Positions 32,178 to 42,927 of a stretch of 64,000 nucleotides of DNA are shown here, piece by piece. Each line of letters begins with the position of its first letter. Position 1 is the stretch's first letter. This stretch comes from Pseudoips prasinana. Lineage: Eukaryota > Arthropoda > Insecta > Lepidoptera > Nolidae. The DNA is taken from positions 11,160,001 through 11,224,000 of the forward strand of contig OX621237.1 of assembly GCA_951640165.1 (NCBI GenBank), given 5' to 3'. The position numbers were made by a program, and so were the translations under genes. Under the pieces are notes generated by a model. That model was not told the DNA's origin. It saw only the letters and a program-made list of their open reading frames with translations, and did no database searches.

Positions 32178-32626
32178 TCAAAACTTTACTAAAAGAAATG
32201 TACAAACAATATGAAGCGTCCTCTATAGGAATTCCTATATTTGTTTTGACAGAATCTTATATATAAACACTCATTTATCAAATATTTTGTAATATGTAAT
32301 TTTTTCTTATATAAAACTTTTCAGGACTGCTATACCTAATCAATTCAGCAGAACTATTTTCAATATATCTATCATTACGTAGTCCCTTATTAGGAGTTAT
32401 TTATTTTCGTTCTCATAATATTGGCTTCCTTCCACAAAAATAGAACGAAGCGACTATCTAATCTATATACCTCCATAAATTAAATTATGCTCAGCAACTT
32501 GAGTAATAAATAAAACACACAACTCGTTCAACGGCTATGGTGGGATAATTCTATAAATAACGCGTTGAAGTGCTTCCAATGTATTAAGTAATTTGCGGCA
32601 AAATTTCTTAACTGGCAGATGGCTAA

Positions 32627-32787
32627 TCCTACTAATATTATAAACGTGAAAGTTTGTAAGTATGGATGGGTGGATGTTTGTTACTCTTTGGCGTAAAAAC
32701 GAATGAATGGATTTTAATGAAACTTTACAATACTATAGCTTATATATCAGAATAACACATAGGCTACAATTTATAAAGATATTGTGT
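32627..32787 (+). mobile_element. Lep1-like Helitron, 3' end missing
   Basis: TCCTACTAATATTATAAACG follows an A; TGTTTGTTACTC and AACACATAGGCTACAATTTA follow in family order. The CTAG end is gone. Confidence 0.7.
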
Positions 32788-32889
32788 GAATTGTCCAAAA
32801 TATGACGATAAGTGTCAATTAAATAGGAAAAATCTAGCATCTGCAAGCCATTCCGGCGTGCACTACCAAAACTGCTAGAGGTACACAGC

Positions 32890-32989
32890 CCACTAATATT
32901 ATAAATGCGAAAGTTTGTGAGTATAGATGTATGTTTGTTACTCTTTTGCGCAAAACTACTTTAATGCGGGTAAAACCACGCACAGCTAG
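32890..32989 (+). mobile_element. Lep1-like Helitron, internally deleted
   Basis: CACTAATATTATAAATGCGA to GCACAGCTAG before T; the central half is missing (100 bp in all). The first T of the TC start is changed to C. Confidence 0.75.
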
Positions 32990-33808
32990 TATTCGATAAA
33001 TTAATTTACTGGCCTTTATTTTGGTCAAACAATCAGTAGTCCATACAACGTGGCAATGCTACCAGCCTTCTGGGTAATTTCCCCAACAACGATGAGGAAT
33101 TTTTTGACGCTGTTTAGTATTGGTTTATTTTATATCTATGTAGGTTCAATGTAGTTTTGAACTTTCACTTATATTGTTACATCTAATATATCTTAAATAT
33201 GTAAATATTTGATTGTTTTTTTAGATATTTGTTCCTGTGTATTAAGTTCTTATTGGTATAAAATAAACATATTTACTGAATAAATATGGAACTTGCTAAA
33301 AGAAAACTGATATTATTATTTAATATTCAGTATATATACAAAATTTGTGGTGTTAAATTAATGTTTAAATAGTAATACGCATATACCGCAATGCAATTGT
33401 AATTTAAGGAAATAAATAAAGAATCATTCAATAAATTAGCAATAGATTATTTGAAAGTCAGTTTGGTTTGATTTTATAAGTTTTATTCTAGAAGCTATAT
33501 ATATCTTATTGTCATATACATTTTTTAATTATATGGCTGGTTAAACGGTATGTCGCAGTTCCCCTGGAATCAAATAGCGCCCACTTGACGCCCTGTAACT
33601 TTGCTTACAATGACAATACAGTGTGAAAACGGCTACCAGGTGGAAAATTCAAAAATCCTGGCAAATACTAAATAACCTTATTTAAGAAAGTACGAGTAAA
33701 AATTCTTCTATTTTTCGCTTGCCTATTCTCAGATCACCGTGTATATTTTTATCTAATAACTAATCGTTATTAAGTCCATGGTAAGTACCTATATATTACA
33801 TATGACTG
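32990..33808. other. no recognisable feature
   Basis: AT-rich non-coding DNA. Confidence 0.45.
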
Positions 33809-33820
33809 AAATGATGTCGC

Positions 33821-34104
33821 GCTATATCGTATCGATAAAAAGCCCCCCTCAACGCGGACGGGGGGCCGCGTCATGTCATTAACGTAGAGCGAAAGTTGCA
33901 CATAACTCCCTAAAATGATGATCTCTGACCTCTCCCCGCCAGTAATCGCCCAGAGTCGAGGTTCGAACCCCACAGGGGGTGCCCTCCGGCGCGGGTTACT
34001 TAATTTCTAGACGGCTCGAGCCCTCTGCTCGCCTCTATAGTCCGGTGAAGCAGTGAAAGCCTCCTGGGCTAACTGTAGCGTCAGGTTAAAAAAAATAAAT
34101 AAAA
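33821..34104 (+). mobile_element. GC-rich SINE-like element with A-rich tail and 12-bp target duplication
   Basis: A 284-bp block clearly more GC-rich than its surroundings (CGCGGACGGGGGGCCGCG near 33852, CCTCCGGCGCGGG near 33983). It contains a good box B, GGTTCGAACCCC, at 33960-33971 and ends GTCAGGTT plus an A-rich tail. AAATGATGTCGC is duplicated at 33809-33820 and 34105-34116. Box A was not found at the usual distance, so the head may not be a plain tRNA. The 67-codon minus-strand frame is a by-product. Confidence 0.75.
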
Positions 34105-34116
34105 AAATGATGTCGC

Positions 34117-34722
34117 CATTTATTCTAGAAAAAGGGCTGTATAGTTTTTAACCCAGTTCAAAAGACAAGTTACTAATTTCTATGTATGTTATTTTTTTTA
34201 ATGTATACTACTGGTACTCGATTTATCCGTTGTTTCTCAATAAATTATGAAAATCGGTTAGAATGAAGTTGAAGTCAGTTTTATTAAAACATAACTAAGC
34301 CGATCGAATCCATTCTACCTACTAGCTTTTTAGAGAAAAATACAAATCTATATCGGAGCGATATATTACATATATATGCGTATTTAGGAACTATGATGCT
34401 ACAAACAGACAACACAATCATAAACTTCTAATAATTTTGTGGAGTGCCAAAAGTACGGCCGTAATCATAATCCTGCCAAATCCTGATGACTGGTAACCCT
34501 TGATTTAGGTAAGTAACTAAGCACTTCAACAAATTGCTTTCTATTTCGGGAGTAAACCACGTTTGCATCAATCTAATACAATTAATGGTGACTAATAGCA
34601 GGCTTGTGGCACTCAGTACATCACAACATATTTAATACGAAAACAAGGGTCACGATAAATTACATTAGTGCATGTATGTTTTCGAAATAAATTGTTAATG
34701 TAATGTTTAAGGTGTATTCGTA
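34117..34722. other. no recognisable feature
   Basis: AT-rich non-coding DNA. Confidence 0.45.
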
Positions 34723-34761
34723 AAAAAACCGGCCAAATGCGAGTCGAACTTTGTTTACGAG

Positions 34762-35256
34762 AGATGGGAAATATGAAAAAGATATTGTTAGAAGAGTAAA
34801 TGCGGGGAACAGAGTGAATGGGGCACTACACTCCTTTCCTTCCTTGTCTCAAAGAAGGCTCGACTGGCCGTGCACGATGGAGTGTTAGTGCCAACTGATG
34901 TAAGAGAGCGTTGTGGTGTGAAAGAGGATGTAGTCACAAAGATTGGAAAAGGTATGCTGAGATGGTTTGGCCATTTAGAAAGGATGAATGAAAGAAGATT
35001 GACAAAAGAAGTATACCTGGCCTGTGTGAATGGTACAACCGGAAGGGGAAGACCTCGTAGAACATTCTCTGATCAAATAGAGACGTACTTAAGAAAGGTC
35101 AGGTCAGAAGTACCCTAAACCGGCGAGCATGTATGAAGAATATAATGTCAGTAAACGAAGCGAAAGAGGTATGCAAGGATCGTGACAAATGGAAGTCCGT
35201 TGTCTCTGCCTACCCCTCTGGGAGACAGGCGTGAGTCTATGTATGTATCTATAAAA
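34762..35256 (+). pseudogene. C-terminal RT fragment of a LINE, internally deleted
   Basis: The start gives VNAGNRVNGAL, then after a frameshift ARLAVHDGVLVPTDV, GMLRWFGHLERMNERRLTKE, GRGRPRRTFSDQI, and after another break SLPTPLGDRR or, in the neighbouring frame, AYPSGRQA. This is the extreme C-terminus of an RTE-like polymerase and a different family from the RTE at 3784. LVPT is normally followed by the YGSETW region; its absence shows an internal deletion. ACGAG repeats at 34757-34761 and 35257-35261 mark the insertion. Confidence 0.75.
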
Positions 35257-35725
35257 ACGAGCAAAGAATTTACGTTTGTTGTATGGGAACCCCCTTAAAT
35301 ATTTATTTAATTTTGTTGTTTAGTATTTGTTGTTATAGCGGCTACAGAAATACATCATCCGTAACTTTCAACTGTCTCATTATCACGGTTGATGAAATAC
35401 AGACTGGTGACAGATGGACAAACAGACAGAGAGCGATGTCTTAGTAATAGGGTCCCGTTTTGCCCTTTGGGTACGGAACCCTAAAAACTGAGTGTTTTTC
35501 ACACAGCTTGATTTTTATCGTCTTGGAATTGTACAAATAGGCTTAGAGGGACGATCTTCAAAATATTGACATTGTTTTCTTGGCGCGTCGTAACGTCGAT
35601 TGAAACTGAAACACAATCTATCGGTCATGTAGAGCAATTGCCACCATGCCTGGTATCTACGATTTCATCAATAAAATGCCCATTTCAATTGGCTCAAAAA
35701 GTGCTTCGAAATCAAACCTCACACT

Positions 35726-35941
35726 ATGAAAGGTAAATTGCGGTTTACGATTTATGATGTTTTATTAAAAAATGTTTCCTCCTTTTAGGGTTAGAATCTC
35801 GGCTGAGGGTGGTTACTGATGTGGATATGTATGGGAACATATCCACGTCAGTAACCACCCTCAGCCGAGATTCTAACCCTAAAAGGAGGAAACATTTTTT
35901 AATAAAACATCATAAATCGTAAACCGCAATTTACCTTTCAT
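35726..35941. repeat. 216-bp hairpin with 105-bp arms
   Basis: 35726-35830 and 35837-35941 are reverse complements with one mismatch and a 6-nt loop (ATGGGA). Such arms would form a stable stem in RNA or single-stranded DNA. No coding frame. It lies near the right end of the inverted-repeat element at 34723-36013. Confidence 0.95.
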
Positions 35942-36013
35942 TTAATCAACTGAAATACTTGCTGCTACGGAACCCCTCATGGGCGAGTCCGACTCGCACT
36001 TGGCCGGTTTTTT

Positions 36014-36654
36014 GCGTGTAACAATTAACATAATCGGTATCGGTATAATAAAATCTATATCATTCAAGATATATGTAGGTAGCTTTAATTCAAACAATGT
36101 TTTGAAAAGAACTTATTAAGGTTACACTATTATCAAATCGTAACTTTAACATTAAATAACCGCCCTTATTGTTAATTCATTTGAACTAATCTTTAGCAAG
36201 AACTTCTGAGCGTATTATGTTGGGTAGAAGCTAGTAGGTAAATATTAGAATCCTAAGACGATAATATGATGTTTAATTAATTAATTTGTGAACATTACGA
36301 GTAGGTGTAGATAATATTGTTTCATGTTATTATATGAGAATAATATTTTCTTCTTAATTTCAGAATACTAGGAGTACGTGGGATGGATAGTGAAAGTAAA
36401 ATAATATGAGTTTGTTTCGCTGGGTCTTCTCAGTTGGGGCGCATTGGATCCGGTGGTAGCATTAAAGCGCGACCGTCGTTATTAACATAAGGTCCGTCAT
36501 AATAATATCACCTTAATATAGACAGAACCATTGCCAATATGTATTACAAATATTAGACTTAAGCTAGATAATTAGACTTAAACTAGATCATTAAACTTAA
36601 ACATAATCTCTTGACAATAACTTAATACGAGCTAGCGAAATGTCATTGCTGTTA
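36014..36654. other. no recognisable feature
   Basis: AT-rich non-coding DNA. Confidence 0.45.
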
Positions 36655-36815
36655 TAAAATAAATTTTATTAATGTTTTAATACTATCAATACAATGTGTA
36701 CCTAAATATCTATGTTACAAGAAATAATAATGTATACAACTATAATACTACAAACATGCTCTGACTATTTACAAGCGCTTTTTTAAAGTCTACGTGAATA
36801 AAAACCTTTTTTTAT
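36655..36815 (-). repeat. dispersed repeat Z, minus-strand copy
   Basis: Its reverse complement follows 18290-18440 from AAAAGGTTTTTATTC through AGCGCTTGTAAATAG to TAGGTACACATTGTAT. It continues on both sides into unrelated sequence. Confidence 0.65.
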
Positions 36816-37116
36816 TTTATTTATTTATGCTATGACTGTAATTCGGCAAAACTTAGTTTTAAGACATTTGGGATACACAAGGTGTCTCATATCATCTGAG
36901 TAAATCCTGAATGAATCCTCCCAGATTGCGAACTTTCTAACGTAGACCGAATAAATTTATACTTGTAAGTCGGTAACTAATCTTGCAACTAACCTGATTG
37001 GAAGTGAATACTGTAGCTTATGATGCTTGCACATAAGGCATCACTCATATGTTACCGACCTGACCGACTGACAAGCTCTGGCGGCTTTTGTCACACCTAG
37101 AAGCACTAGATTACAA

Positions 37117-37328
37117 GTATCATCATGTCAGCCAAAGTACGTCCACTGCTGGACAAAGAATGGGGGCATATGCCATTCTTGGCAGACGGGTTGGCGATTG
37201 CAGTAAATGGTCTAAGGTCACAGAAAAACGCTGCTGCCGTTCTCTGGTAGGTATTCCCTCAGACGATTTCTACGCCCCCCACGGGACTAGATGGGGTGAT
37301 GATATTCTACGCCGTCACCACACAGCAC
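37117..37328 (-). mobile_element. RTE-derived short element, subfamily 1
   Basis: The minus strand starts TGTGTGGTGACGGCG and ATATCATCACCCC, passes CCCGTGGGGGGCGTAGAAAT, GAGAACGGCAGCAGCG and CGCCAACCCGTCTGCCA, and ends CTTTGTCCAGCAGTGGACG plus ATGATG. The first part equals the RTE 5' UTR, the last the RTE 3' end. The 84-codon plus-strand frame is a by-product. Confidence 0.85.
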
Positions 37329-37466
37329 ATTACAATGAATGAAATGTATTCTGAAAGGTGGAAATACTTCCCCAGTCTAGCTCCTCTTAGACCGAATAAA
37401 TGGTCTTGAAGAAACATTCGAAAGAGAGTCTCACAACTCTAACATGTACAGGTTTGAACAATATAG

Positions 37467-37682
37467 TAATAATAATAATATCCTGGGACATTATTTATAC
37501 ATGGCCATCTGATCCCAAACTAAGCAGAGCTTGTGGAAACCAGATAACTGATATACTACATATACTACTTTTCTTTTGTAAATACATACTTATATAGATA
37601 AATTACACCCACACTCAGGACAAACAGACATGTTCATGCACACAAATATCTGTCTTGGGTGGGAATCGAACCCACGACCTCA
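37467..37682 (-). mobile_element. SINE family B, head partly missing
   Basis: ATATCCTGGGACATTATT and TGGCCATCTGATCCCAAAC (tail on the minus strand) to GGGAATCGAACCCACGACC, which is box B read on the minus strand. The region before box B is lost. Confidence 0.8.
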
Positions 37683-38149
37683 TCTTATACTAATTCTAAT
37701 TTGGAATGTAATATGACTTCAATTACTTATAAAAATATTGGGAAATCATACTTTGCCCTTATCATGGATTCCTGTAATAAAAATAGACTGAATTTCTAAA
37801 TATAACTTGTAGTGAAATTTGGTCACGTTCCTCGCCAAGTGAAGCTATTTCTTTATAATTTATTCACGGAGCCCACGCGTCTAGTATTTCATTCCAGATT
37901 TCACAAAACGTGAGACCCTTAATAGACTTATTATGGCAGTAATTTCTCATGTGTCAGTAAGGGAGTGAACCGTATGGAATAGTCCAAATAAATTTAACAT
38001 ACTTTATTTAAATACAGCTATGGCTTTCTTACTACAATACAAATGGTTAGATAAATATCAGCATAGAGAAAGTGGTTGAAAGCCGGGATGGCTAGATGGA
38101 TAGATAAAGTTGTGTCGTTACAAAATTATAATTATAAACTATAATAATA
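37683..38149. other. no recognisable feature
   Basis: Non-coding. Confidence 0.45.
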
Positions 38150-38418
38150 GATATCTTGGTACAATTAATATAATGCCATCTGATCCCAAACTACGCAGAT
38201 CCTGGGTTATGAAAACCAAACAACTAATAAACATATTTATATATTTATTATATAGACATATTTATATATTTTTGAATACATATTATAGATAAATTACATC
38301 CAAACTCGGTTCACAAATAATCGTTCCCATGACACAGAGATGTGTCCTGGGCGGGGATCGAACCCATAACCTCTGGTTTAGCGGTCAGGTTCACTAACCA
38401 CTAGGCAAACAGACCAGT
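38150..38418 (-). mobile_element. SINE family D, long divergent copy
   Basis: On the plus strand CCATCTGATCCCAAACTACG (tail), TTTATATATTT repeats, TGTCCTGGGCGGGGATCGAAC (box B, minus) and CTAGGCAAACAGACCAGTC (head start). The tail resembles family B and the head family D. Confidence 0.7.
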
Positions 38419-38599
38419 CAAAATATATATATTCAATTTATATATTGTATCTAAGCTAAAAAATAAATCTATTTATGTAACATGTACTTCTAATCTTATC
38501 TAATGATTTAGTGTGAAGGAATTATACTTTTTGATCTTTATGATTCCGCCAATTAGCGTTTTCTATACATATAAAGTTTTTTTTTGTTATAACTGACAA

Positions 38600-38786
38600 C
38601 GCCCGCACTAGGGAATTTAATTCCTGTGTCGCGAGGTACTTTACAAACATATTAGACGAACACAAATTACATCCAGACTCAGAACGACTATTTATGGGTC
38701 ACACAAATAGTGGTTCAATGTGGTACTCGAACCCTCGACACGAAGCGGCGAGGCGACTGTCTTAGGCGCTGCGCCACACATGCAGT
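38600..38786 (-). mobile_element. SINE family E, best-preserved copy
   Basis: The minus strand reads GTGGCGCAGCGCCTAAGAC (box A region) and GAGGGTTCGAGTACC (box B), then ACTATTTGTGTGACCC and GACACAGGAATTAAATTCC. A tRNA-type SINE; other copies at 2115, 46110 and 59965. Confidence 0.7.
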
Positions 38787-39215
38787 CTAAGTCAGTTTTA
38801 GCATGAATTATTTTGACCTAACCGACATTTAACAAAAAATCGCCAATTGATTTTCACGAACTAACTCCAAAATATAAACAGTAAGAAATAAGTTCTTCCG
38901 TTTGTAGACTCACGTGCGTAGTAAGTAAGTATTAACTGGACTAAGCACACATTCTTGATCCCTTTTCAGCAACGTGTTCAGTTGACCATAAAGTTATACA
39001 TTATTCAAGTTTCTGTCGGTTGTTGTTTAGAATAATAATGCGTAATATTTACCATATAACTAACCACAATCTCGATAATTTCTATTCAAATATTGTTTGC
39101 TGGAAAAATTAGGTCAAATGGTAATAGTAATTTTGATTATTTCGTGTTGCATTTCGTCGGGTACAATACAAATTTATTCATACATACATTTTTATACTTT
39201 CGCGTATCATTTGTA
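38787..39215. other. no recognisable feature
   Basis: Non-coding. Confidence 0.45.
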
Positions 39216-39348
39216 CAGATGCCAGCACATCAAGCTACCCCAATCTGTCAAATTTTCCAAATTTCCTGTTTCCTGTGAACCGTATGCTTATGTGATAAAT
39301 TTGAAAATCTGTAAAAGAAATTTGGCTGCTGGCATATGCTGGCGTCTG
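39216..39348. mobile_element. MITE family M, complete
   Basis: It starts CAGATGCCAGCACATCAAGC and ends CATATGCTGGCGTCTG with TA on each side. The ends are inverted repeats of about 17 bp and more. CAG at the tip and a TA target duplication point to the Tc1/mariner group. The overlapping frames are not genes. Confidence 0.8.
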
Positions 39349-39699
39349 TACATTTCCCATCGACGTTTCCATCAAGCTTCATTGATCATTGTTCCGTGAT
39401 GACTTATGAGATTCAAATTATGCCCCCTATTAACTGGAAAATGTCCAGTGTAACAGTTAAAAGCCTCCTAGATTTACTGTAAACGTGTTGTTGAAAGCAA
39501 AAAACCAAACTGCACCCACTCGGTTATTACGGCTTATATGTACAAGTGCAATAAAAAGTCCCAGTTAACTATCTTCCTAACTAATGAAAAAGATAGCGAG
39601 CATATATGAAATCTATATTTTATATCAAATAATTCTTTAGTCAATTAAAGTAAATTGTTGCATGATCATTTGTAGCACATAATCCTACCTTTTAACTTC

Positions 39700-40308
39700 A
39701 AAAATCTAATGTCATAAATTGTAATTGTATAGTAAATTAGGCATATTGACTGTACCAAGCCTCTATATATTGATTATTTTAAGCAATTTGTCTAAATACA
39801 TTCATGAGCAAGAGTCGCAAAATGAGAGGGAGCTTAGAGAAAGCACACGAAGAAAAGATATCAAAAATCAAATGGTGCCTAAATTTAATATAGCCAAACA
39901 TAGTACCCAGTATCAAGCAATAGAATTTTTTAATAAATTACCAACTAATTTAAAATTGATTGTTTATAATACACAATTATTTAAAACGCGGTTAATGACC
40001 TTTCTTTTAGAAAATTGCTTGTACTCAGTATCTGACTTATCTAATGTAAACAGCTCTTCTTAATAATTGTATGTAAATTTATTATTTTTAATTAACCTGT
40101 AAATAACTTTATTGCTGTTTAATTTTAAGTTAAATATTGTAATGATTTGGCTTATATAATAATGTAATTTTTATTTTTAACAGACTAGTGTTATAAATTG
40201 GTTTATTGTTTAAATTATGTGTAATAAGTATATAGTATTATGTAATTTGGTCTATAAGAATGTAATTCAAACACAATGTATATTGTTATTGAAGTAAATA
40301 AATGAAAA
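39700..40308 (+). mobile_element. Jockey/CR1-type LINE, 3' end
   Basis: The last part of the RT ORF (to 40063) plus about 245 bp of 3' UTR that finishes AATAAATGAAAAAA. The 5' border is unclear; the endonuclease and RT core are absent. Confidence 0.7.
39725..40063 (+). pseudogene. C-terminal end of LINE reverse transcriptase
   Basis: 112 codons with GILTVPSLYILIILSNL near the start, KFNIAKHSTQYQAIEFFNKL next, then FKTRLMTFLLENCLYSVSDL before the stop. This order (V-P-S-L-Y-I, then FNKLP, then FK..L..FL) is usual at the end of Jockey/CR1-type polymerases. No catalytic motif. The frame is undamaged but only a fragment. Confidence 0.75.
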
Positions 40309-40904
40309 AATATTGGATCCCGATTAACTAAAAATACACCTTTTGAGATCTATTCCTGAAATGTATAAATTGAAACGAAATTCAGCCTTATATTTCAACT
40401 TTTTTAGTTAATGTGTATTATTAATTTATTTGATTATGATGATGATGACACTTGATTATCCCATTTGAATTCTACACAATAACGGTATAGAGATTTCGTT
40501 TTATTATACTATTACCCACTTCTTGTAACTAACAGTTCGTTTCTTATACTGCCCTCTGAGATTAGATATTTTGGTCAATATGTCAAATAAAACGCGGTTG
40601 ATAAACAAGATTTATAAGTTCCTTAGACTATAAATAAAGGAAACTAGATATCCGGGATACATCGACATCGATGCCCGAGGGACCAAGGGTTCACAATTGG
40701 AACCATGTCAAAGTTAGTAAGATTGCGTGAAGTCCCTACTCTGTTACCCTGCTCAACTTATAGAGGCCAATCTTTTTCCTCCTTACTCATTTCCCATCTT
40801 AATCGAGGTCAGTTCCCAGTTTAACTGGTTGTGGCTATGTTTTAGAATTAAAATAGCTACCCAGAAACCAACATGGGTTGACCTGGTGTAAAATTCCATT
40901 AGAC
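40309..40904. other. no recognisable feature
   Basis: AT-rich; a small ATGATGATG run near 40437. Confidence 0.45.
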
Positions 40905-41060
40905 TTATCTTCTTAGGTTACCATATTGTCAGTGTTGTTCAAGCCGCCCAATAGGCCTCTGACATGGCATATTGACTGTTTTATAATGGCAACAACCGGA
41001 ATCGACAGGTTAACGTGCCCTCCGAAGCACGAAGGTCCGTAACGTACTTTCAAGAGTCAT
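40905..41060 (+). repeat. dispersed repeat Y, copy 2 (partial)
   Basis: TGTTCAAGCCGCCCAATAGG, CTCTGACATGG, CAACAACCGGAATCGACAGG and AACGTGCCCTCCGAAGCACG align with copies at 18065 and 41965. Confidence 0.65.
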
Positions 41061-41204
41061 ATGTTCGATGAACGGAAAGTCGACTGAAGGATTGTTCGAA
41101 TAGAATTTATTGCAAAACAATCTTTTTTCGCCAAACGCTGCTTCGACTGAACGATCCTTCGAAAATATATTAATCCGGACTGCTTATTCGAATATTAAAT
41201 TGAG

Positions 41205-41322
41205 ATTTCGATTAGGTTAGGTTAGAACTAGTTGTATTATACTAACATAGTTATAAGTTTGATTTACTAACAATATATGGAATATTTATTAATCCGCAAT
41301 AAATGAATAATAATAATAATTG
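41205..41322 (+). mobile_element. 3' end of the CR1/Rex1-like LINE family
   Basis: TTTACTAACAATATATGG, then TTTATT...AATAAATGAATAATAATAAT, as at 9670-9745. This short copy supports the 3' border set for the element at 6973-9745. Confidence 0.75.
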
Positions 41323-41964
41323 TAAAGTTCATACACAATGAAAATTGTTACTGAATAAATAAATAAACTGTGACCATCTAGCGTGCTAGATACGTTAGAT
41401 ACACTACTGTTAGTGAAGATTGGTGGAAAGTTTCTTCATCTCTATAACACAATTTGCATATTCTCGATTTAACATTCGAAATTAAACCACTTTAACGTAC
41501 TTCATGAGGTATTTTTAAACAACAGTTTTTAAGTTTGGGCAAATACTGCTAAGATAAATTTGTCTTATCGGTATTTGAGAAAAATTTTAAATTTTGTAAT
41601 TTTAAAGCACGGAAGGTACAGGGAAAATTATGAATGTTGTAAAGAAACCTATTCATACCTGTTTTCTTCTACACAACGTTGGACTTCGAAGATAATTCTT
41701 CGAGTTACTACAAATTATATAACGGCTCCAATAACATGAGACAAGCGCCCTTTGACCTTTGAAACTCCATGGTTCATTGGATACTGTAATGAACGTCATC
41801 AATTGCTCTCAATGAATCCTACCAAGCCCTTCAATTGATCTAAAATCTAAATGTAATTATGTTATTACATTTATATATTAGTTATACCCATATAAATAAC
41901 GTTGTATAATTATGATATGCGATAGTTAAATAGTGCATAATTATATTTTGCTTTCCAATTTTTT
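41323..41964. other. no recognisable feature
   Basis: AT-rich non-coding DNA. Confidence 0.45.
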
Positions 41965-42205
41965 TCAAATATTCAGTGCAGTGGTTACCTTAGTGTCAGA
42001 GTTGTTCAAGCCGCCCAGTAAGCCTGTGAAATGGCTTAACGACTGCTGTCTAATGACTACAACCGGGACCGACGTGCCCTCTGAAGCACGGAGACGCTCA
42101 GAAATTAAACCACTTTGGTGGTCACCTATCTATGGCCTGACCGCAAGCTTAGTTGCTTAACCTCGAGAATCATTTACGAACCGGTGAGAGCATAGCATAG
42201 CACCT
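41965..42205 (+). repeat. dispersed repeat Y, copy 3 (most complete)
   Basis: From CAGTGGTTACCTTAGTGTCA through GACGTGCCCTCTGAAGCACG and GAGACGCTCAGAAATTAAAC to TCATTTACGAACCGGTGAG. No tRNA boxes or terminal repeats; about 240 bp. The 75-codon frame across it is not conserved in the other copies. Confidence 0.65.
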
Positions 42206-42851
42206 CAGGCCTGCTACTTAACATCTGTTTTGTGTTGTATACTAGTCAACAACACCCAGTAAACATACTAAGTTTTGTTGATTGGTTCTTTGTAATGTAA
42301 TTAACATGCTCACATCTAAAGTCTGAGTAAAGATGATTCTTGTACATCGTCTTGTATGTATATGTAAGCCCGAGGTTTAAAGGGTAAATATACCGCCCTG
42401 GCATCTGTGGATAGTCAGCTGGCACCACTTCTTCCTTGGTGTGGGAAATTAATTATCTAAAATTAAGCGTTTAACAATAAACAGACTGACTCCACTTTAT
42501 TACTAATATAACAAAGGCTACATATTTGTAAATGATTTGGGCTAATCCACTGAAAGGGTAATTTCTTGGTAACTGTGATGTTGCATATTGCTACGTGCTA
42601 CGAAGGCTCCGCAACTACGTGCTACGTCGTAGTCTGTGTTTGCTACTAAATAATCAACAATCTATGGCAAAACGCAAAAAAGAAACGCACACAAGACTTA
42701 AATGTTTGTGCTATAATAATCTTAAGGAAAATTTAGAGCAATGTAGATAAAATATTTGTTTATTATTTTTATGATGAAAGACGACAAAACCATTTCACTT
42801 TATTTTCCTTAGTTTTGTACTACTAGAACTTGATTGGTTCATAGGTGATAA
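42206..42851. other. no gene; contains a CTACG-rich patch
   Basis: 42585-42650 repeats CTACG and includes GCTACGTCGTAG, as in 15058-15235. The rest shows nothing recognisable. Confidence 0.4.
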
Positions 42852-42927
42852 CTCACTCAAATTGAACATCCATAACGTATTATTGGATGGATCCTATAAT
42901 ACTTTATAGATTTTCAATTTGAGTGAG
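42852..42927. repeat. 76-bp inverted repeat with perfect 15-bp ends
   Basis: CTCACTCAAATTGAA (42852-42866) and its complement (42913-42927). It may be a very small MITE; no target duplication is obvious. Confidence 0.65.

Larger units (their letters stand above)
34723..36013. mobile_element. DNA-type element with about 27-bp terminal inverted repeats, hosting other insertions
   Basis: The left end reads AAAAAACCGGCCAAATGCGA and the right end, read inward on the minus strand, AAAAAACCGGCCAAGTGCGA, with GTCG following in both. The body includes TTACGTTTGTTGTATGGGA and GGGTACGGAACCCTAAAAA, the wording of a repeat common in moth genomes. A LINE fragment with a target duplication and a 216-bp hairpin lie inside. 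No transposase frame is present, so it is non-autonomous; the superfamily is not clear. A shorter related end is at 49796-49834. Confidence 0.65.

Noticed and set aside
30082..32989. A CRISPR-like array, because similar units repeat in one orientation.
   Set aside because: The units are Helitron-like copies of different lengths with irregular spacing and AT insertion borders in a eukaryotic genome.
39093..39399. Overlapping 61- and 100-codon frames.
   Set aside because: They run across a MITE and its flanks; no conservation with other MITE copies.
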